From Paludibacteraceae bacterium (GTDB lineage: Bacteria > Bacteroidota > Bacteroidia > Bacteroidales > Paludibacteraceae), in assembly GCA_017450605.1 (NCBI GenBank), contig JAFSTG010000028.1, positions 1 to 49,940 of the forward strand: a stretch of DNA of 49,940 nucleotides, in the 5' to 3' direction. The position numbers were made by a program, and so were the translations under genes. Positions 18,601 to 26,471 of this stretch are shown here, in pieces; the first letter of the stretch is position 1; the number at the start of each line of letters is the position of its first letter. A model generated the notes under the pieces. The model worked only from the letters and a program-made list of their open reading frames with translations. It did no database searches and had not been told where the DNA came from.

Positions 18601-20251
18601 TCAGACGGGCGATTTGATGGCTCAGAAGACGGGCGAGTTAACGGCTCAGAATCTCGGCAGTACTGCTGTCCGTTGGCTTGTTGAGGGTCAGCAAACTACG
18701 GCAGGCACAGTAGATATAGCCAAGGTGTGGTTCAGCGGTTCGCCCGAGTGCCAATATAGCATAACAGAAACCTTCCCCGATGCTGTAAGTTTCAGCATCA
18801 CCTCGACGGTGAGCGAACTAAATTGCGACGGTACTTTCGACTTCAATGCTCAGGTTAGTTTCCGTGGAGCAAAAGGTAGTTTGGTAGTGCTCGACGAGTT
18901 CGGGGCAGAGATAGCGCGCGAAGATTCGCCTGTTTCGCCTTATCTATTCTCTTACAACCTGCCTGCCGACGGTTATGCGCATACTATTCAAACTTATTTC
19001 ACCGATGCTCCCGCATGCTATGGCGGTGGTGCAGTAACGGCACCATTGGCAATGACGGTTAACTCGCTGAGCGAGACACATTCGGTGGTATATTGCAAAG
19101 AGACGGCTTACGAACTCTATCTGACGGTAACGGCAACTAATCCGCAACATGATATTATAATAGCTGAAGGTACAACCGAATTAGGCAGAATTGCTGTTGT
19201 CCCGATGATGGGCGACGAGACTTATAACCTGACGCTCAAACTGCAAACAGATGAGGCAGAACATACTCTGCGAGCATATTTCGACGGTTGTCCGGCAGGT
19301 TCGGTTCAGACTCTGACCTACACTACACCCTCGCCTAATAAATGTATCGACTATTACGAAAGTGTATGCTTGGGGCAGTCGTTTAGCGGTCATGGTCTGA
19401 CACTTGGTCAGCAATGGGTAATAGGCGACTACGAATATCAAGTGAAGGACAGTACTATACATCTGCATGTGATGTCGGAGCCTGCATTCAACGTATTGCG
19501 TACTGAGCCGTCGTGCAACACATCGGCAGAAGTGCTTGTGCCTTTCTCAGTGGTTGACGGCGAGCCTGATCATTACGACATAGTATTCGATGATGCTCGT
19601 TTCAGCAACATCACGGCAAGCGAGATAACCGATGGCTATTTGCATATCCCGATGCCGGCTGTTGTACCTCCTGCAGGAGTTTACACGGCAACGGCAATAC
19701 TTTATGCTGCGGGTAGCGATTTTGCTATAGGTCCTCGTTGCGAAGTTGCCAAATTGTTCTATTTCGAGATTGCCGAAGATGGTTTGCTTTATTCGAAATG
19801 GACAGATGTGCTTCTCGTTAACAATGCCGAAGACCGGTTCGTGGCATATCAGTGGTATAACAATAATCAACTTATGGAAGGCGAGACACAGCAACGACTT
19901 TACAATCCTGATGGTTTAGATGGTCGCTACTACTGCTTGCTTACCACCGTTGACGGCAAGCAGATAAAAACATGTGCTGTTGAGTTTGCCGATGCTCCGC
20001 GCAGTGCCGAATTAGAGCAGCCGACCGAGATCTCTCCGCACTACCTGCATCAAGGCGAGCGTCTGCGCGTGGTGCGTGCTATGCAGGGTCAGGCAACGGT
20101 AACATTCTACTCGTCAACAGGTAAGTTGGTGATGCGTACTACAATAAATGAGGCAATAGAGACGATTGCAGTTCCTGAGGATACAGGACTGTTTATAGTA
20201 GTGATTGACGATACAAACAACCGCTTGACCGACAAAATAATAATTCAATAG
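12692..20251 (+). CDS. Giant T9SS-secreted protein with about 16 Ig-like repeats
   Basis: The protein is 2519 residues long from the ATG at 12692; an in-frame TTG at 12662 is less likely because the signal peptide MRNRIYILAALFVVFSTQVYS starts at the ATG. The first ~110 mature residues resemble a carbohydrate-binding module (aromatic-rich, APDYWDWYGSD). Another jelly-roll-like module lies at about 430-660 (LIVNGNFS ... FALDDIRF). From about residue 685 to 2210 I count some 16 repeats of ~90-110 residues. Each has a conserved Cys before a beta strand (as in CNSKLYDATVKVDYENPQGN) and a second Cys before a Pro-rich boundary. Repeat 11 has lost the first Cys. The last ~75 residues, with ATVTFYSSTGKLVMRT and a terminal KIIIQ, form a type A T9SS sorting domain. 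It is probably a cell-surface adhesin or glycan binder. psuK starts 2 bp after the stop. Confidence 0.88.
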   Translation: MRNRIYILAALFVVFSTQVYSRVFDGTEVIFVKIAPDYWDWYGSDPSAGKFAYFYKGSTNAWSEKAVGVDYCSDILQITVPAGDWDKVILTRNSVEVSPDWSNVYDYSTPNVNQSHDIDIHPTQNYLKNFRQLKDGGTDKWLWDDYFEKPTDDPTTNNTILNTDKTVIEVCKQSSGDPYSLQPLLKSDLSGYDYEEGHQWFKWDGTKWKAMQYGTTWGYYSSDGLSETIDVADSHTYYFLSTKDADKRQFLDIYVTKECLPTSEITDFGVVTSSVNAHDSTYVLDGIVAFGDANGNTLRISVTDEKGEHYVDYTDPETPLIFSLPDLYADGALGVTATASFLSTPYSAVATFDAPNAITGISTTNLENTPATAPTTFAPPAYMDGADGFIWHDGNTTDHERIIPAYNYDTVIVYTYYEYEKAPEVPGDLIVNGNFSSTTFDYGTENFDSDVTLPPFSTISQYHYWGKDITSSSDFYTLKGSISGGMSIVTDANAFWQRFTKKIEKKKGTHFALFDADNSGSKNAWVVETGSQQPNLKLAKGTNYMFSFWVANINNYGEMNNAAKLQFEISYSTDGGSTWSTPEQLGKPIDLNDYLDNLWHQNSFVYTSAEDANNVRISVRDLNTNANPGGNDFALDDIRFQPISVVTQAIKHCQRFVLTLFEPVTTVDAPQVTIKQTPLCGDDKYEIDVKVSYSTLPTYYPVTLTLTDDIYGTLVASQTIDPAVNPNEITVNLSTAAYPAMVADGKLHTLTAKITRLDGKGKDKGGSNSAQFTAPGVPAVHTPVLTEKDKECDKTTFNLEVSTEYIAFKGTKLHYDWDDVEWTDVVNPTLSYKETTPQTATATLNGIPADGKKHKLRVYSDSPLDCEYLFEGVTAVEVPRIPRVVSVGKMIGAQVCNSKAYTAEITVNYENEDGELTVVDTDDATNTYTFSEAELAAGAGTVKHVFNLNSTNVHKTFRAYFTSSPTCDGKNHITEYDEPVRPIYGEITVSPSTPSCLESSYSCTGTFAFEWGAGDLVITDVESGKSQTFVAGTYTSPQAYTLTGITADGLPHTIRAHFTADEASCYADKPYPAPLAPAITAVDITASEMACNSKLYDATVKVDYENPQGNLIITDNDGHTVTVLPAELSGKTTISKTITNIETKAGTRNFEVYFTTATDCKFPKPFAEPSHAIYTKITTNPQVPSCTSSKYECKGMFTFEMGSGDLEITDVESGQSVTLSAYTSPQPYVVSGITADGKLHTIRAHFSTDPPTCYLEQTYTAPLASKISAVTATALTDLSCGDTKYNAEVKVDYENPHGNLVITDGDGHIMTVSESELAGNTTVTKTFNDIVTANGTRTFTAYFSTSTGCTKDDSYEEPVEPRITGVTVATIDGPCNTGTYDLQLTVSFINQDGTLHANVDGADEVTKAESEYDSRNPLVKNTTLTITGLTADGNSHVYNLWFDGPHGCQKMAQPFKASHIPVVSGTTATVEPYACNDATYGVTVAVEYSNSQGRKLVISDGSTANTQTITTDASAGVHTATATFNAMPMTTVNINHTFHAYFIGSESCQGETVNTASYPVPATPKLSAMATRTPAVVDCSTTSLSYDITVNYTNQNGMLHVRWDGGSNIDRTIDVDDNTPHTATVTLPAIQPDGATHTYIVETDGSHGCSYTGNVVAPLVSGISNVQVTTTEPAFGDTRYDITVTASYSNGAGKLVTIECTEIGKSQTLAAPAGGTVSYTFTDVPSDDGKEHEFRVYFIEMPTCVATKTFTSPKIKSFTAFAGTTELRNCNTEYVVNFTVNYAGVGGNLVIRDLTDNVEIYNAPAPSGTFFAGTSNVISAGTAGTHTLEAWFTSDPTHTQQTDITAPAIASLAPVLTEGAANCNGTVTEHVEVTFANQAGNLVLADEYNNILKSYASPDETETYTYDWVLPADGSNHTLRVYFSASPSCVKSFDFTTPLAPTINIVKNEALSTLNCDGTYSYYYDIDFSNQTGDLMAQKTGELTAQNLGSTAVRWLVEGQQTTAGTVDIAKVWFSGSPECQYSITETFPDAVSFSITSTVSELNCDGTFDFNAQVSFRGAKGSLVVLDEFGAEIAREDSPVSPYLFSYNLPADGYAHTIQTYFTDAPACYGGGAVTAPLAMTVNSLSETHSVVYCKETAYELYLTVTATNPQHDIIIAEGTTELGRIAVVPMMGDETYNLTLKLQTDEAEHTLRAYFDGCPAGSVQTLTYTTPSPNKCIDYYESVCLGQSFSGHGLTLGQQWVIGDYEYQVKDSTIHLHVMSEPAFNVLRTEPSCNTSAEVLVPFSVVDGEPDHYDIVFDDARFSNITASEITDGYLHIPMPAVVPPAGVYTATAILYAAGSDFAIGPRCEVAKLFYFEIAEDGLLYSKWTDVLLVNNAEDRFVAYQWYNNNQLMEGETQQRLYNPDGLDGRYYCLLTTVDGKQIKTCAVEFADAPRSAELEQPTEISPHYLHQGERLRVVRAMQGQATVTFYSSTGKLVMRTTINEAIETIAVPEDTGLFIVVIDDTNNRLTDKIIIQ

Positions 20252-20253
20252 AT

Positions 20254-21183
20254 ATGAGTGTAATAACTGTAATAGGCGGGTCGAACTTCGACTTGTCGGC
20301 TACGTTGAGTCAGCCGTTTGTGGCTGCCGACTCTAACCCCGGACATGTGAGTTTGGGTTATGGCGGGGTGGCAAGAAATATAGCCCATAATCTGTGCTTG
20401 CTTGGGCATGAGGTAAAGTTTGTGAGTGTGTTCGGCAACGACATATTTGGTAATCTGATGCGCGACTACTGCAAGGGTATAGGTATTGACCTTGGCATGT
20501 CGGAAATGGTGAAAGACGAGCGTAGCGGCATGTATCTCTGTATAAATAACAATATGGGTGAAATGATAGCAGCCGTGGCAGATACGCATGTTATTGATAG
20601 GATAACGCCTGAATTTCTTGAGAAGCGCACGGGCGAACTTAATCGTGCAGATGCTATTGTGGCGGACACTAACCTGTCGGAGTCAACCCTGAGTTTTTTG
20701 CTTGACAATAGTATAGTGCCCCTGTATGTAGATACAGTCTCGTCAACCAAGGCATGGAGAATCATCAATGCGTTGCGTGATAACCATTTGTCGCGGTTGC
20801 ATGCATTGAAACTCAATCTGAAAGAGGCTCTTGTGGTAACCGGTTGTCAGACGGTGGAAGAGGCTGCTCGCAAACTGCTTGAACTTGGTATAGAGCATGT
20901 GTATATAACGATGAGTGGCGAGGGCGTATATTGTGCGCGAACCGTTGATACCGACGAGTTGCAAGAAGGTGAGCCTGACGTAGAAGAGACCGTCTTTCCC
21001 GCTTTGCCGGGTGAGGTGGTGAACACCACTGGTGCCGGCGATGCTTTCCTTGCCGGTGTGGTGCATGCCGAGATGCAGGGAATAAAGTTCCCTCAGACAG
21101 CACAATACGGACTGATGGCAGCACGAGCAACACTGATGAGCGAACAAGCGGTGAACCCCGAGATAAAGAACATATTGCTTTAG
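20254..21183 (+). CDS. psuK: Pseudouridine kinase (PfkB family)
   Basis: The enzyme phosphorylates pseudouridine to pseudouridine 5'-phosphate, which PsuG then splits. PfkB hallmarks are present: N-terminal VIGGSNFDLSA, the ADSNPGHVSLGYGGVARNIA segment typical of PsuK, and the C-terminal ATP/anion-hole motif NTTGAGDAFLAGVV. Length (309) fits. The specificity call is strengthened by psuG 70 bp downstream; without that context other PfkB substrates would be possible. The start is only 2 bp after the stop of the giant T9SS gene, with no space for a promoter. Transcription is therefore probably read-through from upstream, or from a promoter inside that gene. Confidence 0.92.
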   Translation: MSVITVIGGSNFDLSATLSQPFVAADSNPGHVSLGYGGVARNIAHNLCLLGHEVKFVSVFGNDIFGNLMRDYCKGIGIDLGMSEMVKDERSGMYLCINNNMGEMIAAVADTHVIDRITPEFLEKRTGELNRADAIVADTNLSESTLSFLLDNSIVPLYVDTVSSTKAWRIINALRDNHLSRLHALKLNLKEALVVTGCQTVEEAARKLLELGIEHVYITMSGEGVYCARTVDTDELQEGEPDVEETVFPALPGEVVNTTGAGDAFLAGVVHAEMQGIKFPQTAQYGLMAARATLMSEQAVNPEIKNILL

Positions 21184-21253
21184 AGGGGGAGATATAGAAC
21201 TTGGAAATTTTAGAAAACTTAGATATTATTGAAAATTAGAAAACAACACACAC

Positions 21254-22165
21254 ATGAACAGTTATTTATCGATTTCGAAAGAAGTGAAAGAAGCCCTTGA
21301 AAGGGGTAAGCCCGTAGTGGCGTTAGAGTCAACAATCATATCGCATGGAATGCCTTATCCTCAGAATGTTGAGACGGCATTGCGTGTAGAGCAGACAATA
21401 CGTGAAAATGGCGCTGTACCCGCCACAATAGCAATAATTGGCGGTAAACTGAAAGCCGGTTGTACGAAAGAAGAAATAGAATATCTTGGCAAGAAAGGGC
21501 AGGCTGTTACCAAGGCATCGCGTCGCGACTTGCCAGTACTGATATCACGGGGTGAGGATGGAGCCACCACTGTTACCACTACTATGATGATAGCAGCAAT
21601 GGCAGGCATACGAGTGTTTGCCACCGGCGGGATAGGCGGAGTACATCGCGGAGCCCAACAAACCTTTGATATTTCTGCCGACCTTGAGGAATTGGCGCAG
21701 ACACCTGTGATGGTGATATGTGCAGGAGCCAAGTCGATACTCGACTTAGGTCTCACTCTCGAATATCTTGAGACAAAAGGAGTAACAGTGATTGGTTATC
21801 AGACCGACGAACTGCCTGCTTTCTATACTCGTCATAGCGGTTTCGGTGTTGACTATCGTTTGGATACTCCCGAAGAGTTGGCAGCGGCTTTCCGTGCCAA
21901 ACTCGACCTCGGACTGAAAGGCGGAATGTTGGTAACTAATCCTATCCCTGAAGAGTATTCGATGCCCAAAGACGTAATCGACAAGGCTATCAACGAGGCT
22001 ATCAGACAGATGGATACTGCCGGTGTTCACGGAAAGCAATGCACTCCGTTCCTTTTGGCAAAGGTAAAGGAACTGACAGGAGGAGACAGCTTGGATGCGA
22101 ATATAGAGTTGGTACTTAATAATGCCCGTCTTGCAGCTAAAACAGCCGCAGCGCTGATGAAATGA
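21254..22165 (+). CDS. psuG: Pseudouridine-5'-phosphate glycosidase
   Basis: PsuG breaks the C-C glycosidic bond of pseudouridine 5'-phosphate to give uracil and ribose 5-phosphate, so that modified nucleosides from RNA turnover can be reused. Family motifs are very clear: ALESTIISHGMPYPQNVETA near the N-terminus, GGIGGVHRGA, VMVICAGAKSILDLGLTLEYLET, GYQTDELPAFYTRHSGF and KGGMLVTNPIPEEYSM. Length (303 residues) is standard. It follows psuK by 70 AT-rich bases with no clear promoter and precedes a phosphohexomutase-family gene by 30 bp, suggesting one transcription unit. Confidence 0.96.
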   Translation: MNSYLSISKEVKEALERGKPVVALESTIISHGMPYPQNVETALRVEQTIRENGAVPATIAIIGGKLKAGCTKEEIEYLGKKGQAVTKASRRDLPVLISRGEDGATTVTTTMMIAAMAGIRVFATGGIGGVHRGAQQTFDISADLEELAQTPVMVICAGAKSILDLGLTLEYLETKGVTVIGYQTDELPAFYTRHSGFGVDYRLDTPEELAAAFRAKLDLGLKGGMLVTNPIPEEYSMPKDVIDKAINEAIRQMDTAGVHGKQCTPFLLAKVKELTGGDSLDANIELVLNNARLAAKTAAALMK

Positions 22166-22195
22166 AAGAATAATAACCCCAAATATTTTAATACT

Positions 22196-23983
22196 ATGAA
22201 CGAAGAATTGAAAAAAGTAATGGCGGCAGCCGAGGTATGGACTCGCGAGCCGTACGACGCTGAAACACGCGAACAAGTAAAGAAAATGATGGAAGCCGAC
22301 GACAAGACCGAACTTGTTGATGCATTCTATCGTACTCTCGAATTTGGAACCGGCGGTCTGCGCGGTATAATGGGACCGGGTACCAACCGTATGAACAAGT
22401 ACATAGTGGCAATGGCAACCCAAGGTTATGCTAACTATATGCTTAAAGTTCAGAAGGAAGGCGGTTTTCAGAATGTTCAGAACGGTAGAGTGGCAGTAGT
22501 AGTAGGACACGACTGCCGTAACAACGGACGTCTGTTTGCTGAGACGGTAGCCAACATCTTCTCGGCTAATGGCATAAAGGTTTATCTGTTTGAGAGTCTG
22601 CGTCCGACTCCTGAGGTATCGTATGCTATCCGTCACCTTAAATGTCAGGGTGGCGTTAACGTAACAGCTTCGCACAACCCCAAAGAGTATAACGGATATA
22701 AGGCTTATTGGGAAGATGGCAGTCAGGTGCTCCAACCACACGACCAGGGTATAATCGACGAAGTGAACAAGGTTACCCTCTCAGACGTACGTTGGGAAGC
22801 AAACAAAGACCTCATCGAGATAATCGGTGGCGAGATGGACTACGACTACATGATGGCAGTTAAGTCGGTTATGATTGACCAAGAGACTATACTTCGTCAG
22901 AAAGACTTAAATATTGTATATACTCCGATGCATGGTGCCGGTCGTCAGATAGTGCCTATGTGCTTGCGTTCGTGGGGCTTCCAGAATATACATGTAGTTC
23001 CCGAACAGATGGTTATCGATGGTAACTTCCCCACTGTTGTTTCGCCTAATCCTGAGAATGCCGAGGCAATGACGATGGGTATGAATTTAGGAACAAAACT
23101 CGGTGCAGACCTTGTTATAGCGTCTGACCCCGATGCCGACCGTATCGCTATAGTTTGCCGCAATGACAAGGGAGAGTGGGTGATAATAAATGGTAACCAA
23201 ACCAATATCATGTACCACTACTATATTATCAACAACATGAAGCGTCTTGGCAAACTCACTCCAGATATGTATCTTGTTAAGACTATCGTTACCTCTGAGC
23301 TTATCCGTAAGATTGCTGATGCACAGGGTGTAACACTTACCGACGAATATACGGGCTTCAAGTGGATAGCCAACCGCATACGTATGTGGGAAGGCAAGCG
23401 CAAATATATAGGTGGTGGCGAGGAGTCGTTCGGTTTCCTGCCTTACGATGCAGTTCGCGATAAATGTTCACCGTCGTCGATTTGCCTTATCTGCGAGATT
23501 GCAGCCTACGCCAAGGATAACGGTATGACCCTATACGACTATCTGCTAAAGATTTATCAAGATTATGGTTTCCAGCGTGAAACAACAATCAATGTTGTAC
23601 GTCCGGGTAAGACCGGTGCCGAAGAGATACAGGCAATGATGAAGAACTTCCGCGAAAACCCGCCTCAAGAGATTGCGGGTGAGAAGGTGGTGAAGGTGAA
23701 AGACTTCAAGACTCTCGACCAGTGTACTTTAGTTGACGGCAAGTGGGAGAAAGAGAAGATAGAGATGGCGCTTAATGCTACAAGCAATGTACTGCAATAC
23801 TTCACCGAGGGCGGTCTGAAGGTGAGTGTTCGTCCGTCGGGTACCGAACCGAAGATAAAATTCTATTTCGAGATTCCTGTACAGACCGAGATAGGCAAGC
23901 CGTTTACCGGTAAGGATTACGAGCGTTGTACAGCCGAAGCCGAAGCACGCGTGCCGGCTATAAAGGCTTCGCTGAATATTTAA
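22196..23983 (+). CDS. Alpha-phosphohexomutase family enzyme (phosphoglucomutase / phosphopentomutase type)
   Basis: The 595-residue enzyme moves a phosphate between the C1 and C6 (or C5) positions of a sugar. All four family motifs are visible: the phosphoserine loop VTASHNPKEYNGYKAYW, the Mg-binding ASDPDADRIAI, the sugar-binding GGGEESFGFLPYD and the phosphate-binding RPSGTEPKIKFYF. The length and N-terminal TREQVKKMM/FGTGGLRGIMGPG segment place it in the long PGM2-like subfamily. That subfamily includes phosphoglucomutases and enzymes acting on ribose or deoxyribose phosphates. Being 30 bp after psuG makes a role with the ribose 5-phosphate released there plausible, but glucose phosphate use (glycogen, polysaccharide) is equally possible. 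Confidence 0.9.
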   Translation: MNEELKKVMAAAEVWTREPYDAETREQVKKMMEADDKTELVDAFYRTLEFGTGGLRGIMGPGTNRMNKYIVAMATQGYANYMLKVQKEGGFQNVQNGRVAVVVGHDCRNNGRLFAETVANIFSANGIKVYLFESLRPTPEVSYAIRHLKCQGGVNVTASHNPKEYNGYKAYWEDGSQVLQPHDQGIIDEVNKVTLSDVRWEANKDLIEIIGGEMDYDYMMAVKSVMIDQETILRQKDLNIVYTPMHGAGRQIVPMCLRSWGFQNIHVVPEQMVIDGNFPTVVSPNPENAEAMTMGMNLGTKLGADLVIASDPDADRIAIVCRNDKGEWVIINGNQTNIMYHYYIINNMKRLGKLTPDMYLVKTIVTSELIRKIADAQGVTLTDEYTGFKWIANRIRMWEGKRKYIGGGEESFGFLPYDAVRDKCSPSSICLICEIAAYAKDNGMTLYDYLLKIYQDYGFQRETTINVVRPGKTGAEEIQAMMKNFRENPPQEIAGEKVVKVKDFKTLDQCTLVDGKWEKEKIEMALNATSNVLQYFTEGGLKVSVRPSGTEPKIKFYFEIPVQTEIGKPFTGKDYERCTAEAEARVPAIKASLNI

Positions 23984-24072
23984 TAACAAGTAGTTAATTG
24001 CTTTTTACGAATGTGTGTGGAGATGCATTATGTGTGTCTCCATACGCATGGTGAATTTGCAGAAAGAATAAA

Positions 24073-25749
24073 ATGAGTAGAGGTTGGCGAATATGTGTGA
24101 TTGTACTGTCGGTTGTTGCGGTTTTGGCAGTTGCGGCAGTGCTTACTGCTGATGTTGTACTTACGAAGTTGGCAGACAAAGCACTGCGTGAACGCTTACG
24201 TGCTATCGACAACAATGTTGACTATGGCAGTGTACATGTTAGGGTAGGTAGCAGGTCGGTTGAGATGCGTGATATAGTGTTTTCAACCGATACTATCGAT
24301 TCGCTTACCTCGGCAGGTCTGCTTGTTAGAGTGGAGAAAGTGGCAGTTAAGCATATAAGTTTGCGAAGGTTGATAAGAGATAAGTGTCTGTCGATTGGCA
24401 AACTCTCAATAGATAATCCGCATGTTCAGTTCCTATCGGTAGCAGAAGAGAATAAGCCGCAGAGTGAGCCTCCCGTGGCTGACTCAACAAAGACTAACAG
24501 TTGGCTCGCAGAGGTGGAGATAAAACGCATAGATGTAAGCGGAGCCTCTTTTGCGCTACGCTATTTAGACAATCAATTGCAACTGAATATAGATAGCGCT
24601 GATGTCAAGATTGGCAGGGTAGGTTACAACTTGCACTCTGACTCGCTTTTCTACGATGATTCGGCATATTCTCTTTTGTTGCGCAGGCTGAGTTTTATGT
24701 CTTCCGACGGCTTGTTCTCAGCTCATATCCGAGAATTATCCACAGAGGATACAGGTGCGATAAACGTGCAAGGTATAAGTGCCGGAAATACCGTCGGAAA
24801 ATTCGATTTGGCCGACCGTATGGGCAAGGTGCCCGTTACATGGGCGCATGCCGAGATAAGCAGATTGACGACGTCGGCATGTAATCTGCCTCGGCTGATA
24901 GCTCAGAAACGTTTGCTGATAGATACCATAGTGGTGGAAGGTGAGCGTCTGCAAGTACTTCGTGATGTTCGTTATAAGCCTAAAGAGCAGTATCCGATGC
25001 CGCAGCAGGAAATAATGAGCATACCAGTGCCGCTTGAGATTAAGACGATAAAATCGGAAATAGCAAAGTTAGAAGTGGAGTTTGCAAATCAGATTGACCA
25101 TTGTGGAAAGATGGACCTCAGGAAAATGAATGTTACAATTAAGAACTTCACCAATTCCGAGAAAGCAACAACCCATATAACAACAAAGGGTCTGATGGGC
25201 GAAAATGCCAAACTTAATTTAGGCTTGAACCTGACTAACGACAAGAAATGTCATTTCAGTGCCGACATGCGGATACAGGAAGCTACCGGTGCTGCTCTTG
25301 ATGGGTTTTTGATACCATTAGCCGGTGTTAATCTGCGAACCAACCTCCACGATATGCATTGCACAATGGCAGGCGACGGCAAGTCGGCTATGGGCGATTT
25401 CTGCATGATTTACGACAGCCTGAAGATAAATATCGACAAGACAAAGATGCCGGTTGAGGTGGTTGCCAAACATGCAGGAATCATCAATTTCGTATTGTCG
25501 CTAATGGTGCCGGTATGCAATCCGCGTAATCCCGGGCACGAGCCGTTTACATGTAAAGTGTCGGCTGAACGCGACCCGATGGATAACTTTGCGATGTATA
25601 TGTTCGGTCCGGTGATTGATGGCTTGGAACAAACATTACTGCCAAAGTTTGTGCATAATACAATAAAAAACAAGCAGGCGAAGCAGACCGCTGCATCCGG
25701 CTCAACAGATGCTAAACCGGCTCCAACTAAGAAAGCGGCAAAGAAGTAG
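24073..25749 (+). CDS. AsmA-like membrane-anchored envelope protein
   Basis: One N-terminal membrane helix (residues ~5-28, ICVIVLSVVAVLAVAAVL) is followed by a long, mostly beta-strand periplasmic domain. It carries the pattern of AsmA/DUF748-type proteins, with repeated short segments such as VEKVAVKHISLRRLI, VEIKRIDVSG and LNIDSADVKIG. These proteins form elongated grooves between the inner and outer membranes and are thought to help lipid traffic or outer-membrane assembly. The C-terminal ~25 residues are Lys/Ala/Thr-rich. The family call rests on overall architecture, not on a catalytic motif. The 89-bp gap upstream contains a weak promoter-like TGAATTTG and a small GGAGA/TCTCC stem. The stop is 12 bp from the convergent invertase gene. 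Confidence 0.7.
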   Translation: MSRGWRICVIVLSVVAVLAVAAVLTADVVLTKLADKALRERLRAIDNNVDYGSVHVRVGSRSVEMRDIVFSTDTIDSLTSAGLLVRVEKVAVKHISLRRLIRDKCLSIGKLSIDNPHVQFLSVAEENKPQSEPPVADSTKTNSWLAEVEIKRIDVSGASFALRYLDNQLQLNIDSADVKIGRVGYNLHSDSLFYDDSAYSLLLRRLSFMSSDGLFSAHIRELSTEDTGAINVQGISAGNTVGKFDLADRMGKVPVTWAHAEISRLTTSACNLPRLIAQKRLLIDTIVVEGERLQVLRDVRYKPKEQYPMPQQEIMSIPVPLEIKTIKSEIAKLEVEFANQIDHCGKMDLRKMNVTIKNFTNSEKATTHITTKGLMGENAKLNLGLNLTNDKKCHFSADMRIQEATGAALDGFLIPLAGVNLRTNLHDMHCTMAGDGKSAMGDFCMIYDSLKINIDKTKMPVEVVAKHAGIINFVLSLMVPVCNPRNPGHEPFTCKVSAERDPMDNFAMYMFGPVIDGLEQTLLPKFVHNTIKNKQAKQTAASGSTDAKPAPTKKAAKK

Positions 25750-25761
25750 GCGTGCGAAGTA

Positions 25762-26382
25762 TTATGCTGAGTCGGTATTAGTCTCGTCGATAATTTTGCA
25801 ATAACGACGTACAGTAGCACGGCAGACATGTAACTTACGGCTTATATGGTTGATTGAGGCTCCTTTAGAACGCATGCGTATTATAGCTTTCTCGTGTTTA
25901 TAGAGTTTATATGCTTCGCGTGATGAGCGTTTGCCGTTAGGTCGTCCGATGCGGACTCCTTCTGAGCGTTTACGGGCAAGTGCCTCTTTGGTGCGCAAAC
26001 TGATAAGTTCGCGTTCTATTTCAGCCGACAGACCGAAGGCAAAGGCAAGCACTTTCGACTGTATGTCGTCGCCCAACCGGTAGCCGTCTTTGATAGTCCA
26101 TACACGACATTCCTTACTCATGCAGATATTGAGTATCTCCATTATCATGAAAAGGTTTCTGCCGAGGCGCGATAGTTCGGTGCAGATGATGATGTCGTCT
26201 TTGTGTACTCTGCGAAGCAGTTGACCTAATTGCCGCTTTTTGTAGGTTTTGATACCAGAGATTGTCTCTTCTATCCAACCGTCGATCGGCATCTGTTTGT
26301 GACTGCAAAATTGTGTTATTTCGAAACGTTGGTTTTCAACTGTTTGCCGGTCGGATGAGACACGAATATAGCCGTAAATCAT
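25762..26382 (-). CDS. Serine recombinase, Mpi-like DNA invertase
   Basis: The protein is a 206-residue small serine recombinase of the resolvase/invertase family. The catalytic motif is YGYIRVSSDRQT, with Ser9 as the predicted nucleophile. It is followed by ICTELSRLGRN (catalytic Arg residues), LAFAFGLSAEIERELI and the arm segment RTKEALARKRSEG. The C-terminal helix-turn-helix (about 165-200, ASINHISRKLHVCRATVRR) binds DNA. The sequence closely follows the pattern that I recall for Bacteroidota master invertases such as Mpi of Bacteroides fragilis, which flip many capsule promoters. I chose the ATG at 26382 because the conserved domain starts there; an in-frame start at 26430 adds an unrelated 16-residue extension. 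No invertible promoter was found beside it, fitting a regulator that acts at distant sites. Confidence 0.9.
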   Translation of the reverse strand: MIYGYIRVSSDRQTVENQRFEITQFCSHKQMPIDGWIEETISGIKTYKKRQLGQLLRRVHKDDIIICTELSRLGRNLFMIMEILNICMSKECRVWTIKDGYRLGDDIQSKVLAFAFGLSAEIERELISLRTKEALARKRSEGVRIGRPNGKRSSREAYKLYKHEKAIIRMRSKGASINHISRKLHVCRATVRRYCKIIDETNTDSA

Positions 26383-26471
26383 GGCAGTTGATGAGATTAA
26401 GTGTTGGTTTGTTGTAGAGCATGTAGGCAAAAGCTATGCCGAAGGGAAAGGTGAAAAATGAAAGGAGATAA

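Noticed and set aside
21746-22741. Antisense open frame of 331 codons across psuG and the phosphomutase gene
   Set aside because: It overlaps two genes with unmistakable family motifs and has no features of its own.
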